Program-made: the position numbers and the translations under genes
Assembly: GCA_910578075.1 (NCBI GenBank)
Contig: CAJTPK010000040.1
Location: forward strand, 1-19,863
DNA: 19,863 nucleotides
Source of the DNA: an uncultured Muribaculaceae bacterium
Lineage (GTDB): Bacteria > Bacteroidota > Bacteroidia > Bacteroidales > Muribaculaceae
Direction: 5' to 3'
Part shown: positions 15,535-19,863 of the stretch, piece by piece
Position numbering within the stretch: the stretch's first letter is position 1
Layout: every line of letters begins with the position of its first letter
Notes under the pieces: model-generated
Database searches by the model: none
What the model saw: the letters and a program-made list of their open reading frames with translations, nothing else
What the model was told of the DNA's origin: nothing

Positions 15535-17601
15535 ATGATTACAACACCCATGGATCAGCTTGCTTCTTTAAGAATCGGTTTGGTGGAATATATATCTCCC
15601 GATAAAATTGAAGTCCAGCTGGATATAGAGTCTCCCGATAGCGTTGCTCTTAATACCGGAACACCAAGAAGTTTCCCTAGAGTTAATGGTTACGTTCTTA
15701 TACCCATCGATCTCGGATTTGTTGTCGGTCAAGTATCATGGATTACTATTCAACGATCTCCGTATCCAAAAAGGAAAGGATTCCAGGATTTCGGATTAAT
15801 CGATCTTCCTTTCCCTCTACGAAGGATGGAACTGCAGCCTGTAGGCACCTTATGTACCAAAGAAGATAGATTCAAATTTAAGAGAGGTCTTGATACATTT
15901 CCATCGGTAGGCGACATAGTAATATTGCCCACCGACGAACAATTACGCTCAATAATAGAATCTGGAGAAAATAGACGTGTTCATATCGGCAATAGTCCTT
16001 TAGTTGGGAACGCCAAAGTTATGATTGACCCTGACCGTCTTTTTGGAAGGCATCTTGCTGTTCTCGGCAACACGGGTAGTGGTAAATCATGTTCTGTGGC
16101 TGGTCTTATACGTTGGTCTCTTGAAAGTGCAAAAAGAAATATTGCTTGTGGAAGCACTAACGTAAATAGTCGCTTCATCGTATTGGACCCGAATGGAGAG
16201 TATAGCAAGGCATTTGCGGATAAATCGGATGCTCGGATATATTCCGTGAATATCGAGGCAGGAGATGGCAAAAGACAACTTCAAGTACCATTGTGGCTAT
16301 GGAATACAGATGAATGGTGCGGATTTACAAAAGCGTCTCCAAAAACTCATAGAACTACTATAGTACATGCTTTAAAGTCAGTAAGAAGTGGTATTCATTT
16401 CAAAGAGCTAACTAAGGAAAGAGAGTTAGCGAGTCATGTTGGCACACTTATTAATGCCTTAAAGGAGTATGTTCGAAGAGGTACTCCATGGGGAATTTTT
16501 CCTGGGCCTAAAAATTTCAGAGAGTCTCTGAATAAATGGAATAATGGACTTAGACCATCTGATTCTTATTCACAAGAACTAAATGACTCAATATCGAATT
16601 TAAATACATATGTAAATGATCTTGAATTACCACGAAATAAACCTTATGCCAATATTGATTACACTAGACAAGAGGTTAACAGTCTGTTAGATTTTCTAAA
16701 TAATATTTTTCACATAGCTGGAGGAAAAGAAGAAGAGTCTTTACCTACAGATGAGGATTGCCCAATTCCATACGTCGGCGATAACTTTATACGTTCAATA
16801 GAAGCAAATGCAGAGATCCTTAATACAACAGACTACATAGTTTCTTTGCTACCACGCATTAAAACGCTTCTGACTGACGTTCGTGTAAAGAAAGTAATAG
16901 ATAGTACGGAAATAGATTTAAGCGAATGGCTAGAATCATATATTGGTAAAAATAACTGCGAGTCTCTTACAATAATTGATTTATCACTGCTTCCTTCTGA
17001 AGTTACAAATATTATTACATCAGTCATCGCTCGCATGATTTTCGAGTCGCAGCAGCGTTATTTGAAACAAAATAAAAAGTGCCTTCCTACTGTCTTAATT
17101 ATGGAAGAAGCTCATTACTTCATCAAAAGATATAATGATGATACAGACAATATTGGTTCTGCTGCCCAATGTTGTAAAGTCTTTGAAAAAATCGCTCGTG
17201 AAGGTAGAAAGTTTGGGTTAGGATTAGTTTTATCTTCTCAAAGGCCTTCTGAATTATCTCCAACGGTTCTTTCTCAATGTAATACATTCTTATTACATCG
17301 AATATCTAACGATCGAGATCAAGAACTCATTCATCGATTACTACCAGACAACATGAGAGGGATTCTTAGAGAAATGCCTACCTTGCCATCTCAACATGCT
17401 GTTCTATTGGGTTGGGCATCTGAATTACCAATTTTGGTTAAGATGAGAACCTTGCCTAAAAAACAGTGTCCTCAATCAGATGACCCTGATTTTTGGAACG
17501 TTTGGGTCGGAGCTGAAAAACGCGAAATTGATTGGAGTGGTATTTCAAGCGATTGGCAAAATAATAACAATACCGAGAATGAAACTGAAAAAAATAAATG
17601 A
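15535..17601 (+). CDS. HerA-type hexameric ATPase of a SIR2-HerA defence system
   Basis: 688 residues; ATG 15550 is an alternative start. Residues about 10-150 form a beta-rich HAS-barrel region (GLVEYISPDKIEVQLD, VLIPIDLGFVVGQVSWI). The RecA-like ATPase domain begins with HLAVLGNTGSGKSCSVAGLI, Walker A at 178-185. A long insertion (about 250-480) is followed by Walker B TVLIMEEAHYFI near 523. RKFGLGLVLSSQRPSELSPT and NTFLLHRISNDRDQELI then complete the HerA/FtsK-like fold. HerA proteins are ring-shaped DNA translocases. In SIR2-HerA pairs the ring serves as assembly platform and DNA-processing partner of the NADase. The two genes are separated by 10 bases and share low GC, so they are an operon. 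No NurA nuclease is present, in keeping with a defence system instead of DNA end resection. Confidence 0.87.
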   Translation: MITTPMDQLASLRIGLVEYISPDKIEVQLDIESPDSVALNTGTPRSFPRVNGYVLIPIDLGFVVGQVSWITIQRSPYPKRKGFQDFGLIDLPFPLRRMELQPVGTLCTKEDRFKFKRGLDTFPSVGDIVILPTDEQLRSIIESGENRRVHIGNSPLVGNAKVMIDPDRLFGRHLAVLGNTGSGKSCSVAGLIRWSLESAKRNIACGSTNVNSRFIVLDPNGEYSKAFADKSDARIYSVNIEAGDGKRQLQVPLWLWNTDEWCGFTKASPKTHRTTIVHALKSVRSGIHFKELTKERELASHVGTLINALKEYVRRGTPWGIFPGPKNFRESLNKWNNGLRPSDSYSQELNDSISNLNTYVNDLELPRNKPYANIDYTRQEVNSLLDFLNNIFHIAGGKEEESLPTDEDCPIPYVGDNFIRSIEANAEILNTTDYIVSLLPRIKTLLTDVRVKKVIDSTEIDLSEWLESYIGKNNCESLTIIDLSLLPSEVTNIITSVIARMIFESQQRYLKQNKKCLPTVLIMEEAHYFIKRYNDDTDNIGSAAQCCKVFEKIAREGRKFGLGLVLSSQRPSELSPTVLSQCNTFLLHRISNDRDQELIHRLLPDNMRGILREMPTLPSQHAVLLGWASELPILVKMRTLPKKQCPQSDDPDFWNVWVGAEKREIDWSGISSDWQNNNNTENETEKNK

Positions 17602-17710
17602 ATTAGAGAATGACATATTCTGAATTCGTTATATCAACAATTTTTGTCAATAAAAACCACATATATAGATAACGTAGCTTAACCATTACCTATACAATTT
17701 CTATAATATA

Positions 17711-18742
17711 ATGGACAAGGAACTTGACATAAAAATTGAGGAAACTCTGAGAGCATATATAGCTTCGGGAGTTGAGGAACAGGTAGATTATCAGAAATTC
17801 TACCTTTATTCCATTGTAACTCATTCCACTGCCATTGAGGGTTCAACGGTTACTGAGATTGAGAATCAGTTGCTTTTCGATGAGGGTATAGCTGCAAAAG
17901 GACGCTCTCTGACAGAGCAGATGATGAACATTGATCTTAAAGACGCTTATCTTCATGCGTTCAGTATAGCGTCGGTGAATCCAATCTATACGCCATCATT
18001 ATTGCAACAGCTGGCAGCACTTGTGATGCGTCGTACTGGAAGTGAATATTCAACTATCGCCGGGCAATTTAATTCATCAAAAGGAGAGTTCCGCTTGTGC
18101 AATGTCAGCGCTGGTATCGGTGGCAGGAGTTACCTTGCTTATAATAAAGTGCCAAAGGCGGTTGATGATTTTTGCAAATGGCTTAATGACGAAATTGCAG
18201 TTGCCAACAAAAATGATATTGCAGCGTGTTACAGCCTGAGTTTCGAGGCACACTTTCGGCTTGTCACTATCCATCCTTGGGTTGATGGTAATGGTAGAAC
18301 TACACGCATGGTGATGAATATGATACAGCGTCAGTTGGGACTCGTTCCATCTATCGTCACAAAAGAGGATAAGTGTGAATATATCCAGTCGTTGGTTGAC
18401 AGTCGGGAAAATGAGGACTCTTCCATTGCCCAAGATGTGATGCTTCGTCATCACATCGCCAATCTTGACCGCAGAGTTTTACAGTATCAAGGGAATGATA
18501 CTGTAAATACAGCCAAAAGTGATACTGTAAATGATACTGTAAAAGCATTGGAGCTGACCGGTAATATCAGTCGTGTGCTTGATGCTATCAAAGCACATCC
18601 TGAATATACTTATGATGAATATGCCTCAATGCTCAACCTTGGACGGGCTACTGTGGCCCGAGCGATAAAGCAACTGCAAAGCAACGGATACATCCGTCGT
18701 CTGGGCTCTGACAAAACTGGAAGATGGACGTTTTCAAAATAA
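17711..18742 (+). CDS. Fic-domain protein with N-terminal inhibitory helix and C-terminal winged helix
   Basis: 343 residues. The Fic motif is HPWVDGNGRTTR (188-199). His188, Asp192, the GNGR loop and the last Arg are intact, and the usual Phe is Trp190. Fic enzymes transfer AMP or another nucleotide to Ser, Thr or Tyr of a target. STAIEG (39-44) fits the inhibitory (S/T)xxxE(G/N) helix in the N terminus (class II), whose Glu43 blocks productive ATP binding. The C terminus (about 282-340) is a winged helix (YDEYASMLNLGRATVARAIK, RRLGSDKTGRWTF) and probably binds DNA or regulates its own expression. Between them lies a DTV-rich linker (262-278) encoded by repeated DNA. It has its own 109-base upstream gap and may be unlinked to SIR2-HerA. 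The target is unknown. Confidence 0.9.
   Translation: MDKELDIKIEETLRAYIASGVEEQVDYQKFYLYSIVTHSTAIEGSTVTEIENQLLFDEGIAAKGRSLTEQMMNIDLKDAYLHAFSIASVNPIYTPSLLQQLAALVMRRTGSEYSTIAGQFNSSKGEFRLCNVSAGIGGRSYLAYNKVPKAVDDFCKWLNDEIAVANKNDIAACYSLSFEAHFRLVTIHPWVDGNGRTTRMVMNMIQRQLGLVPSIVTKEDKCEYIQSLVDSRENEDSSIAQDVMLRHHIANLDRRVLQYQGNDTVNTAKSDTVNDTVKALELTGNISRVLDAIKAHPEYTYDEYASMLNLGRATVARAIKQLQSNGYIRRLGSDKTGRWTFSK
18477..18544 (+). repeat. GATACTGTAAA repeats inside the fic gene
   Basis: GATACTGTAAA(T/A) occurs at 18497-18508, 18521-18532 and 18533-18544, the last two in tandem. Its exact inverse TTTTACAGTATC lies at 18477-18488. The repeats encode the DTVN/DTVK linker between the Fic and winged-helix domains. 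They may be slippage-derived, and the inverted copy can pair with any of the three. Confidence 0.7.
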
Positions 18743-18772
18743 TCCGAGAATATTTTTAAAATGGGGGATTCA

Positions 18773-18795
18773 GTTGTTGCGCTTTATGCAATAAC
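18773..18795. terminator. Possible bidirectional terminator between convergent fic genes
   Basis: GTTGTTGC (18773-18780) pairs with GCAATAAC (18788-18795), eight pairs with one wobble, around a 7-base loop. It lies between the two convergent stops. A strong T-run is missing on either strand, so function is uncertain. Confidence 0.35.
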
Positions 18796-18814
18796 TAAAT
18801 TTACTATCATTCTT

Positions 18815-19863
18815 TTATTCCGGCAGGAGATAGTTGGCGCTGCGTCCGCCTTCGCCGCTATTGCGGAGCATACCTTTGGCTATAAGATCGTTGATGTCGC
18901 GCAACGCTGTGTCTTGCGAGCAACCGCATATCTTTGCCCATTTTGAAGATGTCAGTTTTCCCTCAAAGCCATCCCACAGGCGGTTGACAACCTTGCGCTG
19001 ACGTTCATTTATATCAACATCGCGGAACTCATCCCAATATGCTGCTTTCTGCAACGTTCGCTCGATTATACCGAATGCGCGAACAATGGCATTTTCCAGA
19101 CAGCCGAAGAACCACAGCATCCATTCCGTTATGTCAAGATTGCTTTTTTGAGTTCGCTCGAGAACCTCATAATATGCCTTCTTGTTACGGTTGATTTCAG
19201 CCGACATACTGTAATATCGCGCTGAATCCTCATCAAGCCGGGCAAGAAGCATATCGGCAAGCGTGCGGCTGATGCGACCGTTGCCGTCGTCAAACGGATG
19301 TATGGTAACAAACCACAAGTGCGCCACAGCAGCCATGATAAACGGTGACTGATTGGCCGTATTGCACCACTCAATCAACCGCTCCATCTCAGCCGGAACA
19401 GCATCCGATCGCGGAGCCTCATAATGCACCTTCTCATGCCCGAAAGCGCCGGACACTACCTGCATCGGCTCCTCTCCTTTTCTCCAATCGGCAACGGTGA
19501 TTCTGTGCATACCGCTTCGCCCAAACGGAAACAAAGCAGCGTGCCAATCGAACAACCGCTCATCAGTCAATGGCTCCCGACAATTACACACAGCATCAAG
19601 CATAACATCGACCAACCCCTCGACATAATGATCTTCAACCAATAATCCGTCATCTTCGATTCCGAGCCGTCGGGCGATACTGCTACGCACCGAATTGGGG
19701 TTTAACAACACACCCTCGATCTCCGAAGAGCTTATCAGCTCCTCGGTCATGGCAGACAACAGCGACCGACACTTCTCGTTGAATCCAAGCATCGACATCC
19801 TGCCGTTGAGGAGTCCATGCAACTGACTGAGCCGACTAAGCGGTTCAAGCAACGCCTCGGAGT
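18815..19863 (-). CDS. Fic-family protein, 5' end beyond the window
   Basis: At least 349 residues are readable, running leftwards. The reading frame stays open to the window edge (SEALLEPLSRL at the start), which resembles residues about 15-25 of common Fic proteins, so the true start is outside. A TTG at 19852-19850 is only an internal codon. SSEIEG near residue 42, counted from that TTG, is a class II inhibitory motif. GAFGHEKVHYEAP is the region before the Fic core. HPFDDGNGRISR (185-196) is a complete Fic motif with catalytic His and phosphate-binding GNGR. The C terminus has a winged helix (LTSSKWAKICGCSQDTALRD). It is the more canonical and GC-richer of the two Fic genes, facing the other one tail to tail. 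It may be chromosomal or belong to the element; the window does not decide. Confidence 0.9.
   Translation of the reverse strand, partial: SEALLEPLSRLSQLHGLLNGRMSMLGFNEKCRSLLSAMTEELISSSEIEGVLLNPNSVRSSIARRLGIEDDGLLVEDHYVEGLVDVMLDAVCNCREPLTDERLFDWHAALFPFGRSGMHRITVADWRKGEEPMQVVSGAFGHEKVHYEAPRSDAVPAEMERLIEWCNTANQSPFIMAAVAHLWFVTIHPFDDGNGRISRTLADMLLARLDEDSARYYSMSAEINRNKKAYYEVLERTQKSNLDITEWMLWFFGCLENAIVRAFGIIERTLQKAAYWDEFRDVDINERQRKVVNRLWDGFEGKLTSSKWAKICGCSQDTALRDINDLIAKGMLRNSGEGGRSANYLLPE

Noticed and set aside
17607..17621. AGAAT-GACAT-ATTCT hairpin after herA as terminator
   Set aside because: The stem is short and AT-rich, and no T-run follows. Not enough to call.
1..19863. tRNA, rRNA or insertion sequence
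   Set aside because: I saw no tRNA-like cloverleaf, no rRNA stretch and no transposase or terminal inverted repeats. The only recombinase is the integrase end at 3-113.

Overview
The window looks like Bacteroidota, most likely a gut Bacteroidales (Bacteroides or Muribaculaceae type). Translation starts lack Shine-Dalgarno sequences. Promoter-like sites follow the Bacteroidota pattern TTTG / TAnnTTTG, with the best match at 5482-5513. The gene order at the left is that of Bacteroides mobilizable transposons (integrative mobilizable elements). The exact species cannot be read from the sequence.

Left part, 1-5341, mobile element backbone: the last 36 codons of a tyrosine recombinase with its terminator, a conserved-looking membrane-anchored protein, an excisionase-like HTH protein, a DUF3987/TnpC-like P-loop protein, a probable oriT region with paired direct repeats, an unusual 8-base-phased CAT array, then mobC and a MOBP-type relaxase overlapping by 4 bases. 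Hand counts put the start of the relaxase near 58% GC.

Middle, 5342-7122, a two-gene RiPP locus of about 34% GC: a near-perfect promoter drives a 37-codon peptide with Cys at residues 19, 24 and 29. A rho-independent terminator follows, then a radical SAM/SPASM maturase with a PqqD-like leader-binding N terminus. The peptide gene is too short to be found by ordinary ORF calling.

Right part, 7177-14060, restriction-modification: a Vsr mismatch endonuclease; a 230-base leader with two crossing inverted repeats (pseudoknot topology); a C5-cytosine methyltransferase; a small phage-type methyltransferase-like protein; a McrB-type AAA+ GTPase with an EcoRII-N/B3-like N terminus; and a LlaJI-like nuclease subunit. 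From the methyltransferase onward the genes overlap or abut, so they form one operon. This is a GTP-dependent, LlaJI-like system with an unusual second methyltransferase.

14109-17601 is a SIR2 plus HerA pair, a known anti-phage architecture. 17711-19863 holds two convergent Fic genes, the second running off the window. Overall this is a mobilizable element carrying a RiPP locus and layered defence cargo: cleavage of unmodified DNA first, then a probable NAD+-depleting response. The right end of the element and its att site are not visible.
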